Assembly (NCBI GenBank): GCA_963734015.1
Contig: CAVTFG010000024.1
Location: forward strand, 94,490 to 158,489
Length of the DNA stretch: 64,000 bases
Source: JALZKA01 sp963734015
Lineage (GTDB): Bacteria; Actinomycetota; Thermoleophilia; Solirubrobacterales; 70-9
Direction: 5' to 3'
Positions 24,375-34,746 of this stretch are shown here, piece by piece. A model generated the notes under the pieces. The model made no database searches. It was given only the letters and a program-made list of their open reading frames with translations, and was not told where the DNA came from. The translations under genes were made by a program, and so were the position numbers. The stretch's first letter is position 1; the number at the start of each line of letters is the position of its first letter.

Positions 24375-26867
24375 GTGCCTGTCGCCGAGCTGCTCGCGGA
24401 CCTCGAAGCCGCATATCCCTCGGAGCGGGTTCTGACCGAGCCCGCCCGGCTCGCCCCGTATGAGTCCGATGCGCTGACCGCCTTCCGGGCGCGACCCGAG
24501 GCGGTAGTCCTCGCAGACACGAGGCAGGAGGTGATCGACCTGGTCCGGCGCTGTCACCGCGAGCGCGTGCCGTTCGTGGCGCGTGGCAGCGGCACCAGCC
24601 TCTCCGGTGGCTCGCTGCCCGTCGAGGGGGGAATCGTGATTGGGCTCAATCGCCTGAACCGCGTCCTGCGCGTCGATCCCGAGGAGCACGTAGCAGTGGT
24701 CGAGCCCGGAGTGATCAATGCGCACGTCAGCGCCGCGGCCGAGCCGCACGGCCTGTTCTACGCTCCCGACCCTTCGAGCCAGTCGATCTGCACTATCGGC
24801 GGCAACCTGGCGTTCAACTCCGGCGGCGCGCACTGCCTGAAGCACGGGATGACTTCGAACCACGTCCTCTCGGTCGAGGTGGTGCTCCCGGACGGTGAAT
24901 GCGTCCGCCTCGGCTCGGGCGGCACCGAGCCGGTGGGACCCGATTGGCTCGGGCTGTTCGTCGGTTCCGAGGGTCTATTCGGGATCGCGGTCGAGGCGAC
25001 CCTGCGGCTGCTGCCGAGACCGGAGGCGACGCGCACGGTGTTGGCTGCCTACGACAGTCTCGAGGCGGCCGGCGACGCGGTCGCGGCGACAATCGCCGCC
25101 GGGATCCTGCCGGTGGCGATGGAGATCATGGATGCGCTCGCGATCCAGGCGGCTGAGTCCTCGGTGCGGCCGGGCTACCCCGACGTGCCGGCGCTCCTGA
25201 TCGTCGAGCTCGACGGGGAGCGCGATGCCGTCGAGGCCGACTTCGAGCGGCTGAGCGCGGTGATCGACGGCTCCGGGGCGACCGCGGTCCGCCAGACGCA
25301 GGACGCGGCCGAGCGAGCGCTGATCTGGAAGGGGCGCAAGAGCGCCTTCTCGGCGGTCGGCTGGCTCTCGCCCGACTACATCGTCCAGGACGGCTGCGTG
25401 CCACGCACCCGGCTCGGCGAGGCGCTCGCGGCGATCGAGGAGATGAGCGCCGGGCACGGCCTGCGGGTCGCGAACGTGTTCCACGCGGGCGACGGCAACC
25501 TGCACCCGCTGATCCTGTTCGATGGCCGCGAGCCGGGCGCCGTCGATCGCGCGGAAGAGCTCGCAAGCGAGATCCTCGACCTCTGCGTCCGCCTCGGCGG
25601 TTCGATCACCGGCGAGCACGGCGTGGGAGTCGAGAAGCGCGAGCACCTCACCCGGATGTTCGGGCCGCCCGACCTCGCCCTGATGCGCCGCCTCCGGGAT
25701 GAGATCGACCCGGCCGAGCTGGCGAACCGGGGCAAGATGCTCCTGCCGGTCGCCGAGAGCGGCAACGGCGCGCCGTCCGCCGCGGCCCCACGCGAGGCCC
25801 AAGAGGTCCAGGCCGCTCTGCGCGAGGCGAGGACCAGCGGTAATCGCGTGCTACCGCGCGGCGGCGGCACCAAGCCCGCGCTCTCCGGGCCGCCCGGCGA
25901 CGTCGTCCCGCTGGAGCTCGGTGCGGTCCGAGGAATCGTCGGCTACGACCCGGCCGAGCTGACCCTGACGGCGCTCGCCGGCACACCGTTGGCGGAGCTC
26001 GCGTCGACCCTCGAGGCGGCCGGCCAGTACCTGCCGTTCGACCCGCCGCTCGCTCCCGCGGGAGCGACGATCGGCGGCACGGTGGCGTCCGGGCTCTCGG
26101 GCCCGGGCAGCCACCGCCACGGCGGCATCCGCGACTTCGTCATCGGGGTCCGTTTCCTCGACGGGACCGGCGAGCTCGTCACCGGCGGCGGCCAGGTGGT
26201 CAAGAACGCGGCCGGCTTCGACCTGCCGAAGCTCCTGGTCGGCAGCCTCGGCCGGCTCGGCGTGATCGTCGAGGTCTCGCTCAAGGTGCTTCCGGCGCCT
26301 CCGGCGTGGGGCACGCTGCGGGTCCAGGCGGACGGGGTCGAGGGGGCGCTCGCGGCGAAGGCCCGCCTGGGGCTCGCGGGCGTCGACATCGAGGCACTCG
26401 ACTTCGAGCCTTCCGGGAAGGTGTCCGTGCGCCTCGGTGGCCCGGCCGAAGGCCTCGAGCGGCGGCTCGATCGGGTCGCGCTGGAGCTCGGCCTGGACGG
26501 GGAGCGCCTGCTCGGCCCCGAGGACGCCGACCTCTGGGCAGCGGCCCGGGAGCTCGAGTGGACGCCCGATTCCTCGACGGTGGCGAAGGTCGCGACCAGC
26601 CCGGCTCGGGTGTTGGAGCTGGACCGCGCGCTGGAGGGTGCCGGCGCGGTTCGCCGGTACAGCGCCGGCGGCCAGGTCTGCTGGATCGCCTGGCCCCCGG
26701 ACGAGGCCCATGAGCGGCTCGATCGGATCCTGGTGGACGCGGACGCCGGCGGCGTGTTGATCACCGGCGAGGCGGGGCGACCGCTGGTCGGTGCGATCGC
26801 CGGCGGCGAGTTCGCCGTTCGGGCGCGGCGCGCGATGGACCCCGACGGCGTTTTCGCCGACATCTAG
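24375..26867 (+). CDS. glcD: Glycolate oxidase GlcD-GlcE fusion
   Basis: This 830-residue flavoprotein carries GlcD and GlcE in one chain; in E. coli they are separate subunits. The GlcD half (about 1-455) shows ARGSGTSLSGGSLPVEGG, GGNLAFNSGGAHCLKHG, NVFHAGDGNLHPLILF and GEHGVGVEKREHLTRMF. The GlcE half (about 475-830) repeats the FAD-binding pattern with LPRGGGTKPALSG, GATIGGTVASGLSGPGSHRH and KNAAGFDLPKLLVGSLG. It starts at GTG 24375, 15 bp after iclR, and is followed by the Fe-S subunit GlcF. The complex oxidises glycolate (or lactate-like 2-hydroxyacids) to glyoxylate, feeding malate synthase. Confidence 0.93.
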   Translation: MPVAELLADLEAAYPSERVLTEPARLAPYESDALTAFRARPEAVVLADTRQEVIDLVRRCHRERVPFVARGSGTSLSGGSLPVEGGIVIGLNRLNRVLRVDPEEHVAVVEPGVINAHVSAAAEPHGLFYAPDPSSQSICTIGGNLAFNSGGAHCLKHGMTSNHVLSVEVVLPDGECVRLGSGGTEPVGPDWLGLFVGSEGLFGIAVEATLRLLPRPEATRTVLAAYDSLEAAGDAVAATIAAGILPVAMEIMDALAIQAAESSVRPGYPDVPALLIVELDGERDAVEADFERLSAVIDGSGATAVRQTQDAAERALIWKGRKSAFSAVGWLSPDYIVQDGCVPRTRLGEALAAIEEMSAGHGLRVANVFHAGDGNLHPLILFDGREPGAVDRAEELASEILDLCVRLGGSITGEHGVGVEKREHLTRMFGPPDLALMRRLRDEIDPAELANRGKMLLPVAESGNGAPSAAAPREAQEVQAALREARTSGNRVLPRGGGTKPALSGPPGDVVPLELGAVRGIVGYDPAELTLTALAGTPLAELASTLEAAGQYLPFDPPLAPAGATIGGTVASGLSGPGSHRHGGIRDFVIGVRFLDGTGELVTGGGQVVKNAAGFDLPKLLVGSLGRLGVIVEVSLKVLPAPPAWGTLRVQADGVEGALAAKARLGLAGVDIEALDFEPSGKVSVRLGGPAEGLERRLDRVALELGLDGERLLGPEDADLWAAARELEWTPDSSTVAKVATSPARVLELDRALEGAGAVRRYSAGGQVCWIAWPPDEAHERLDRILVDADAGGVLITGEAGRPLVGAIAGGEFAVRARRAMDPDGVFADI

Positions 26868-26884
26868 CGACCGAGGCGATTGCG

Positions 26885-28130
26885 GTGCAGCACGAGATCC
26901 AGGTCGAGCGCTTAGGGCCGCAGGGCGAGGCGATGGCGGGCGCGATCTCGAGCTGCGTGCATTGCGGATTCTGCCTGCCGACCTGCCCCACGTACCTGAC
27001 GATGGGCGAGGAGGAGAACTCGCCGCGGGGCCGGATCGTGCTGATGAAGGAGGTCCTCGAGGGCGGCCTCACGGTCGAGCAGGCAAGTTCCCCGATCGAC
27101 AACTGCCTCGGCTGCCAGGCCTGCGTGAGCGCCTGCCCGTCCGGGGTCGAGTACGGGGACCTGATCACGGCCTACCGCGCATACGCCGAACCGCGCCGTT
27201 CCCGGCCGCCGGCCGAGCGAGCGCAACGGGGGCTGATCTCATCGACGCTGCCGCGACCGCGGCGGTTCCGGTTTGCCACGCGGATGGGCATGCTCGCGCG
27301 GCCGCTGGCGCGACTCGCGCCGACGCGGTTGCGGCCGATGCTCGGGCTGCTGCCGACCAAGCTCCCTCGCGCGCGACCGCTGCCGGCGCTCACCCCGGCG
27401 GAGGGGCCGCGCCGGGCGCGCGTCGCGCTGCTGGCGGGCTGCGCGCAGCAGGTGCTCGCCCCGGAGATCGGCTGGGCCACCGCTCGTGTCCTGGCCCGCA
27501 ACGGGGTCGAGGTCATCGTCCCCCGCGACCAGGGGTGCTGCGGTGCGCTCGCGATGCACGGTGGACGCGAAGGTGCGGCCCGCCGCTTCGCCCGGCGGAC
27601 GATCGCTGCGTTCGCCGGCGACTTCGACGCGATCGTGACCAACGCCGCCGGCTGCGGCTCCGGGATGCGCGAGTACCCGCTGCTCCTGGCCGGCGAGCCC
27701 GACGAGGCCGAGGCGCGCACGTTCGCCGGGCGCGTGGTCGACGTGAGCGCTTTCCTCGACGACCTCGGGTTCCTGCCGCCCCCCGCGACCCAACCGCTCC
27801 GGATCGCGTACCACGACGCCTGCCACCTGTCCCATGCGCAGCGCGTCCGGGAGGCTCCCCGGCGACTGCTCGCCGCGGCCGGGCACGAGGTGGTGACGCC
27901 GGACGAGGCCGAGATCTGCTGCGGCTCGGCCGGGACCTACAACCTGGAGCGGCCCGAGACCGCGGCGGAGCTCGGCCGTGCGCAAGGCGGAGCGCCTGCT
28001 CGCCACCGAGCCGGACCTGATCGCCGCGGGCAACATCGGCTGCCTCACCCAGATCCGGACGCACCTGGCTCCGTCGCCCGGCGTCGAGACGCTGCACACG
28101 GTCGAGATCCTCGACCGCGCCTATATCTAG
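26885..28130 (+). CDS. glcF: Glycolate oxidase iron-sulfur subunit GlcF (one frameshift)
   Basis: This is the electron-transfer subunit, about 414 residues. Two 4Fe-4S motifs appear, CVHCGFCLPTCP and CLGCQACVSACP. The two CCG-type domains follow with GCCGALAMHGG, NAAGCGSGMREYP, YHDACHLSHAQ and EICCGSAGTYNLE. After ETAAELGR (near 27978) the frame shifts by one and the natural end KAERLLATEPDLIAAGNIGC continues to RAYI and a TAG at 28128-28130. It starts at GTG 26885, 17 bp after the GlcDE stop, so the three functions form one operon. Confidence 0.9.
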
Positions 28131-28161
28131 AGCCGTTGCGTCCAGCGCCACCGAAACCTGC

Positions 28162-28229
28162 TTGACAGGCGCTGTGGCCTGAGGTAGCGTGACCGACGTG
28201 CTGCGGAATGATACTTCCGCAATACGAAA
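28162..28229 (+). promoter_or_regulatory. Promoter and IclR-type operator of the ThuA mosaic gene
   Basis: TTGACA (28162-28167) and TAGCGT (28185-28190) with a 17-bp spacer form a clear promoter. Just downstream, TGCGGAA-N6-TTCCGCA (28202-28221) is an exact inverted repeat, and TTCCGCAATACGAAA (28215-28229) resembles the sites before malate synthase and iclR. The placement after the start point suggests repression. Confidence 0.75.
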
Positions 28230-28264
28230 AGGCAGGGGGGATCTCACAGGAGGAGGAGATCCAA

Positions 28265-31200
28265 TTGGTATCGACGTCTTGGCACGGGCCCGCGTGGCCC
28301 CTGACGCTGCTGCTGGGCCTGCTGGCCCTCGTTGCCGGGCTCTCCACGTACGCCGGCTCCCCCTCCGTGGCAACCGCCCAGGGTGAGGAAGGCCGTTACT
28401 CGGCGCTCGTCTTCTCCCGCACCACCGGCTTCCGGCACACCGCCGCAATCAACGCCGGCCACACAGCGCTCGACACGATGGCGGCCGCCGAGGACTTCGA
28501 CGTCACCCACTCGGAAGGACGCCGAGGACTTCACCAGCCACAACCTGCGGAACTACGACGTCGTCGTCTTCCTCAACACCGACGGCGAGGGGATCCTGAA
28601 CGCCCAGCAGCGGACCGCGTTCGAGCGGTGGACCCAGAACGGGGGCGGCGCGGTCCGGATCCATGCCGACGCCAACGCCGACAAGGCTTGGGACTGGAAG
28701 GAAGACATGATGGGCGGCGGGCTGTTCTCGAACCACCCGCCGATCCAGGAAGCGACCGTCGAGGTCGCCGACGCGACGCATCCCGCGACCGACGACCTGC
28801 CGGCCACCTTCACCTGGTCGGACGAGTGGTACAACTTCGACGAGGATCCGCGCGAGGACGTACACGTCCTCCTCACGGTCGACGAGTCGACCTACGAGGG
28901 CGGCGAGCACGGCGCCGGCCACCCGATCGCCTGGTGCTCGGAGTACGACGGCGGGCGGAACTTCTACACGGCGATCGGACACGCGGACGGGGGCGCCACA
29001 CCCGCGTGGTCGAACGCCGACTACCTCGCGCACATCTCCGGTGCGCTCGAGTGGGCGGCCGGCGAGGAGCCGGGTGACTGCGGCGCGCCGCGTGACGGCA
29101 TCCCGACGGAGGCCACGCTCAACAAGGTCACGCTCGACGACGAGACCGAGAACCCGATGGAGCTCGCGGTCGCCGACGACGGCCGCGTGTTCTTCATCGA
29201 GATCGGCGCCGGCGCCCTCGACTCGTTCAACTCGGCCGTGAAGATGTACGACCCGGCGACGGACCAGACCTACGTCGTCGGCGAGATCCCGGTCCACCGC
29301 CGCAACGAGAACGGCCTGCTCGGGATCGCCCTCGACCCCGAGTTCGCCACCAACAACTTCATCTACCTCTACTACAGCATCCCCGGCCCGCAGAACGAGA
29401 TGGGGACCCAGCACCTCTCACGCTTCACCTTCGACCCGGCGGCCGGAGAGGTGGGACAGCTCGACATGGCCTCGGAGGTCGTGCTGCTCGAGATCCCCCA
29501 TCAGCGGCGCACCTGCTGCCACTCCGCGGGATCGCTGGCGTTCGGGCCGGACGGCTTCCTCTACCTGACGACGGCCGACGACACGACCCCGTTCCAGACC
29601 TCAGGCTTCGCGCCGATCGACGCGCGCGAGTGCGGTCCGGGACCGGGCTCGGAGGGTTGCATGCTCACCGACCCGGAGGACGCGCGGCACGCGTTCGACG
29701 CCCGGCGGACCTCGGGCAACACCGCCGACCTGCGCGGCAAGCTCATCCGGATCGACCCGCTCGAGGCGGCGACGCCGTCCGACCCGCCCGGCGTGGGCTC
29801 GACCTACGACGTCGACGACCGAAACCTGTTCACCTCGGGCGAGTACGACCATCTGTTCCCCGGCGGGACCTACGACCCGGCGCTGGGGCGCCCGGAGATC
29901 TTCGCGATGGGCTTCCGCAACCCGTTCCGGTTCACGGTCGACCCCGAGACGGGCTGGGTCTACCTCGGCCAGGTCGGCCCCGACGCCGGCAACGATTGCT
30001 TCCCGGCCAACGGCGGCGGCTGCGCCACCAACCCCCGCGGCCCGCGCGGCTACGACACGATCAACCAGATCCGCGAGGCTGCGAACATGGGCTGGCCGTA
30101 CTGCCTTGCCGGCCAGGGCTACTACGAGTACGACTACGCGACCCAGACCTCCGGCGACCAGTTCGACTGCGAGGGCGGCCCGACCAACAACTCGCCGCTC
30201 AACACCGGAATCGACACCCTGCCCCCGGTCACCGAGCCCCTGATCTGGTACCCGTACGGCAGCTCTCCGGAGTTCCCCGAGATCCCGCCGTCGGGCGCCC
30301 GCGCGGCGATGGGCGGCCCGGTCTACCACTTCGACCCAGAGCTCGACTCCGACGTGAAGCTCTCCGAGTACTACGACGGCAAGCTGATCTGGGGCGATTG
30401 GACGCGCAACCTGCTGATGGCCACGACGCTGGACGAAAACGGCGACTACGTGACCAGCGAGGAGTTCATGCCCAATGCGGAGTTCCGCCACCCGCATGAC
30501 ATCGAGCTCGGGCCCGACGGCGCGCTCTACATCATCGAGTGGGGCAACAACTTCAACTTCGCCGCGGAGGGCATCAACCCCGATTCCGGCCTTTACCGGA
30601 TCGAACAGCGCGAGGGCGGCCTGCCTGCGCTGGCCGATGCCGACGCCAGCCCGAGGTCGGGCCCGGCGCCGCTCGAGGTCCAGTTCAGTGGAGAGCTGTC
30701 GGACCGGGGCGCCGAGGACCCGCCGACGTACGAGTGGGACTTCGGCGACGGCGCGACCTCGACCGAGGTCAACCCGACCCATACGTACGAGGAGCCCGGC
30801 ACCTACGAGGCGACACTGACCGTCACCGACGCGGCCGGCACGACCACGGACACGGTGACGGTCAACGTGCGCACCGACGTGCCGTGCGGGCCTCCGCTCT
30901 CCGACTCGTTCGACGGCGACGCGCTGGCGGACCGCTGGGAGGTCATCCGTCGCGACGACGAGCGCCTGTCCGTCTCCGAGGGCGCGCTGAACCTCGTCTC
31001 CGCCCCGCAGGACATCTTCGGCGGCGAGACCGGGATGCCGAACATCGTCCTCCAGGATCTCCCGGCCGTCGGGTCCGAGCCGTGGAGCGTTCACCGCGGA
31101 GATGACCTGGGATCCCACCCAGAACTTCCAGAACGCCGGCCTGATCGTCTACTCCGACGACGACAACTACATCAAGACCGGCATGGTCTGGAACGGCGCG

Positions 31201-33476
31201 CGCAACTTCGAGCTGATCAAGGAGACCGCCGGCAGCCCCGAGTTCGAGGGCACGGTTGGCGCGGGAACGACTCCCGACCGCTACTTCATCCGATACGTCT
31301 CGACCGACGGCACCGACCTGGAGTCGCAGTTCTCCGCCGACGGCGAGACCTGGACGACGATCGGGACGACCGACATAACCGGGCTGAGAGTCGCCGCGGG
31401 TCGGCGTCTACGCGACCGCGTCGACCCAGCCGGGCGCCGGCCAGCCGACCGCGAGCTTCCACTCGGTCACGATCGAGCCCGACCGGGCGGAATGCCCGAG
31501 CGAGTGCCCGACCGACGAGTTCGACGGGGCGGAGCTCGACACCGGCAAGTGGAGCTTCCTGCACCCGAGCACCGAGACCGCGCCGTTCGTCGAGGCCGGC
31601 AACCTCGTCCTCACGCTCAGCGAGTTCAGCTTCGACGCCGACCGTCCCGGGCCGGCTTCGATCCTGGGCCAGCAGATGCCGCAGGACGACTGGGACGTCG
31701 TCGCGAAGATCAGCGCTCCGGGGCTGAACGAGGACGACACCGGCCTGAGCCAGTTCACGAAGGTCGGCCTGATCGTCTGGCAGGAGAGCACGACCGATCC
31801 GAACAAGCACTTCATCTCCTACACGCACAACCGCAACGGGGACGACGCGGGGGCGACCACGTTCTTCGAGGCAGGGGCTCAGAACGGCCCCGAGGCCGGT
31901 GACCGGATCCTCGGCGACCGGGTCGGCGCCGCGCCCGCGGAGGAGAACCTCGCCGGTCCGTTCTGGATCCGGATCACCCGGACAGGGGACGAGATCGAGG
32001 GCTTCTACTCGCTGACCGACCCCGAGGTCAACCCCGACTGGACATCGCTCAACGCCGGCTCCGCGACGGACCTGAACATCGAGGCGATCATGCCCGCCGC
32101 TGACGGACCGATCTACGTCGGGCCCTACGGCGCAAACGGGTCGATCGAGACGACGTACGACTACGTGCGCTTCACGCCGGAGGGTCCGGGGTGTGAGGAA
32201 CCGGGCGACGATACAGACCCCGCCCGAGACCGACGTGCAGCTCAACGGGGCCGACCCGGCGCCGACCTACGACGGACCTGTGGACGTGACGCTCTCGGCG
32301 ACCGACCCCGCCGGCCCCGGCGGCGGCGATCCCGAGACCCACCAGGTCGACGCGCAGCCGGCGAGCTGGGACCCGGACGACGGTCGAGCTCGCGCTCGGC
32401 GACGAGATCCAGTGGAACTTCCCGAGCAAGCGCGAACTTCAACCACGACGTCTGGCGGATCGCGCCGGACGAGGCCCCGGACTCCGCCGGGACCCAGGTC
32501 ACGGACGGTCCCGTGCCCGCCGGCGGCGACCCGGTATCGGCCACATTCGACGAACCGGGGAGCTGGACGTTCATCTGCAAGATCCATTCGTTCGTGTCGG
32601 GCGGCGCCTGGGAGGGCATGGTCGGGACCGCCAACGTCGCCGAGGGCGGCGGCGGTGAGGCCTCCGGCGTGGACGCGACCGAGTACTCGGTCGACGGCGG
32701 CGAACCCGTCGTGGCCGAGAACGGCGCCGGCGATGACCCGTTCGTCACCGAATTCACGGTCAGCGGAGAGGGCGAGCACGTGGTCGATTACGGCTCGACC
32801 GACAACGCCGGCAACGAGGAGCCAACGCAGTCCGTGGAGTTCGAGATCCTCGAGGACGGCGAGAACGCACCGCCCGTGATCGATTCGATCACCGCCGACC
32901 CCGACGAGGGGCTGGCCCCGCTCGAGGTCGACTTCAGCGCTGCGGTCTCCGATCCCGACGGCGACGAGCTCACCTACAGCTGGGACCTGGACGGCGACGG
33001 CACCGAGGACTCGACCGAGGAGAGCCCCGACGCACATCTACACCCTCCCCGGCGATTACGAGGCCGAGCTCACGGTGTCCGACGGAGCGCTCGAGGCCAG
33101 CGACACGGTGGCGGTCACGGTGACCGCCGACGGCGGCGGCGAAGCCGAGCTGACCCTCGACGCCATGCCGAAGCGGGCCTCGGTCAAGGTCGGCAAGAGC
33201 AAGACGTTCCGGGCCAGGGTCGGGAACGTGGGCGAGGCCGCGGCGACCGGCGTCAAGGTCTGCGCGAGGACGCCGACGAGGAAGGCGGCGGTCAAGGGCA
33301 GGAACTGCGTCCGCTATGCGAACCTCGCCGAGGCGGCCAAGGAGACGGCGAGGTTCGAGGTCAAGGCCAAGCGCAAGGGCGCGGGCAAGGCCGTCACGGT
33401 GCGATTCACCGCTGAAGCCGCGAACGCGGACACGCAAACCGCCAGGGCGACGCTGAAGATCAAGAGGAAGAGGTAG
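28265..33476 (+). CDS. Giant secreted mosaic: ThuA, PQQ-type sugar dehydrogenase, PKD, DUF1349-like, cupredoxin (multiple frameshifts)
   Basis: This exported protein has about 1,735 residues. TTG 28265 lies behind AGGAGGAG and begins a signal peptide (WPLTLLLGLLALVAG). By position: ThuA domain 28394-29090 (VVVFLNTDGEGILNAQQR, NHPPIQ, GHPIAWCSEYDGGR); PQQ-dependent sugar/sorbosone-dehydrogenase-like beta-propeller about 29100-30640 (LLGIALDPEFATNNFIYLYY, HSAGSLAFGPDG, HPHDIELGPDGALYIIEWG); PKD domain about 30650-30880; two laminin-G/DUF1349-like domains about 30895-32180; an Ig-like piece; a blue-copper domain about 32388-32645 (FNHDVW, FICKIHSF); an Ig-like and a second PKD domain; and a Lys/Arg-rich tail. 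At least seven one-base shifts (near 28520, 31093, 31393, 32215, 32385, 32432 and 33032) break the frame while domain sense continues. Confidence 0.78.
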
Positions 33477-33490
33477 CGCGACCCGATCGG

Positions 33491-33505
33491 CCCGCGAATC
33501 GCGGG
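33491..33505 (+). terminator. Short hairpin after the ThuA mosaic gene
   Basis: CCCGCG-AAT-CGCGGG forms a 6-bp GC stem with a 3-nt loop, starting 15 bp after the stop and followed by TTCCGTT. It is a plausible weak intrinsic terminator. Confidence 0.5.
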
Positions 33506-33539
33506 TTCCGTTAAGGGGCCGTGAAGGTTTCTCCAAGCC

Positions 33540-33617
33540 TTGACTGGCCCCTGATCGGTATGTAAGGATCGCCCCGCGTATCGCGGAAAGGCTGTCCCGT
33601 AGTTCGGAACAGCCTTT
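33540..33617 (+). promoter_or_regulatory. Promoter and hairpin-containing leader of the Liv-type operon
   Basis: TTGACT (33540-33545) and TAAGGA (33563-33568) with a 17-bp spacer form a promoter. The transcript leader then contains a small hairpin CCGCG-TAT-CGCGG (33574-33586) and a larger one pairing AAAGGCTGT (33587-33595) with ACAGCCTTT (33609-33617) and ending in a short T-run. This resembles an attenuator. The ribosome-binding site AGGAGGAGG lies at 33630-33638, after it. Confidence 0.6.
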
Positions 33618-33663
33618 TCGCAGCGCACGAGGAGGAGGAAACAAGCTTGACGGCAAGGTTGAG

Positions 33664-34746
33664 GTGGCGTCCCGCGATACGGATCTGAGCGCGAGGTTCG
33701 GCGATGTCGTTCGCCGGGGTGGCGCGAAGGCGATCGTCGGTGGCGCGATTGCCTGCGTGGTGGTGGGCTGGCTCCTGACCAAGGCGGTCGGGGATTTCGG
33801 CCAGTTCGTGACTGTGACGCTGAACGGCATCACGCTGGCGGCGCTCTTCTTCGTCGTCGCCAGCGGCTTCACGCTGATCTTCGGCCTGATGCGGACGATC
33901 AACATGGCGCATGGCTCGCTCTATCTGCTGGGCGGCTACCTCGCGTTCGAGATGCAGGAGAGCTGGTTCGCCGAGGAGACGGGCTTCCAGCTGACCATCG
34001 GCCAGGGCAGCGACGTCGAGTACGGCCTCTTCGGCTGGCTCGTGCCGCTGATCCTGGCCGCGCTCGCGATGGGGGTCCTGGGCGTGATCATCTACCAGGT
34101 CCTGCTGAGCTGGAACCAGGGCCAGGAGCTGCGTCAGGCGCTGATCACGATCGCGCTCGTGATCATCCTCGCCGACCAGATGCTCGCCCACTTCGGCGGG
34201 ATCGCGAAGGACATCAAGGCGCCCGCCTCATGGCCGACCAGCGTCAACCTGCCGCTCTTGGACGGGAGCATCGGCTTCTTCCGGCTGACGATCGTGCTCG
34301 GCTCCGCGCTTCTGATCGGGGGCTTGCTCTGGTGGATGGTGAAGAGGACGCGATTCGGCCTGATCACCCGGGCGGGGGTCGACGACCGTGACATGGTCTC
34401 CGCGCTGGGGATCAAGATCCCCCTCGTCTTCGCCGGCGCGTTCTTCATCGGCTCGTTCCTCGCCGGGTTCGGCGGCGTCCTCGGCGGCACGATGCTCTCG
34501 CTCCAGCCCGGCCAGGACACCGCCTTCCTCCTCAACTCCCTGATCGTCGTGATCATCGGCGGCATGGGCAGCCTCGCCGGCGCCGCGGTCGGGGCGCTGG
34601 CCCTCGGTCTCGTCCAGGCCTACGCGGGGGCGTTCCTGACCTTCGGCGGCACCGACCTGACGAACTACTCGATCCTGCTCACGTTCGGGCTGGTGGTCGC
34701 CGTCCTCGCGGTCCGCCCGTACGGGCTCTTCGGGAGACCGGCATGA
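33664..34746 (+). CDS. Branched-chain-amino-acid-type ABC importer permease (LivH family)
   Basis: This is a polytopic permease of the LivH/UrtB family, 360 residues. Landmarks are LNGITLAALFFVVASGFTLI, GLMRTINMAHGSLYLLGGYL, MVKRTRFGLITRAGVDDRDM, GSFLAGFGGVLGGTMLSLQP and LLNSLIVVIIGGMGSLAGA. It is longer than E. coli LivH (308) owing to the N-terminus and a loop. The start is ambiguous: GTG 33664 is in frame, but the strong AGGAGGAGG at 33630-33638 is placed for a TTG at 33647 that is one frame off. A one-base error between 33647 and 33664 would give an MTARLR start. The gene overlaps the next permease by 4 bp. Confidence 0.9.
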   Translation: MASRDTDLSARFGDVVRRGGAKAIVGGAIACVVVGWLLTKAVGDFGQFVTVTLNGITLAALFFVVASGFTLIFGLMRTINMAHGSLYLLGGYLAFEMQESWFAEETGFQLTIGQGSDVEYGLFGWLVPLILAALAMGVLGVIIYQVLLSWNQGQELRQALITIALVIILADQMLAHFGGIAKDIKAPASWPTSVNLPLLDGSIGFFRLTIVLGSALLIGGLLWWMVKRTRFGLITRAGVDDRDMVSALGIKIPLVFAGAFFIGSFLAGFGGVLGGTMLSLQPGQDTAFLLNSLIVVIIGGMGSLAGAAVGALALGLVQAYAGAFLTFGGTDLTNYSILLTFGLVVAVLAVRPYGLFGRPA

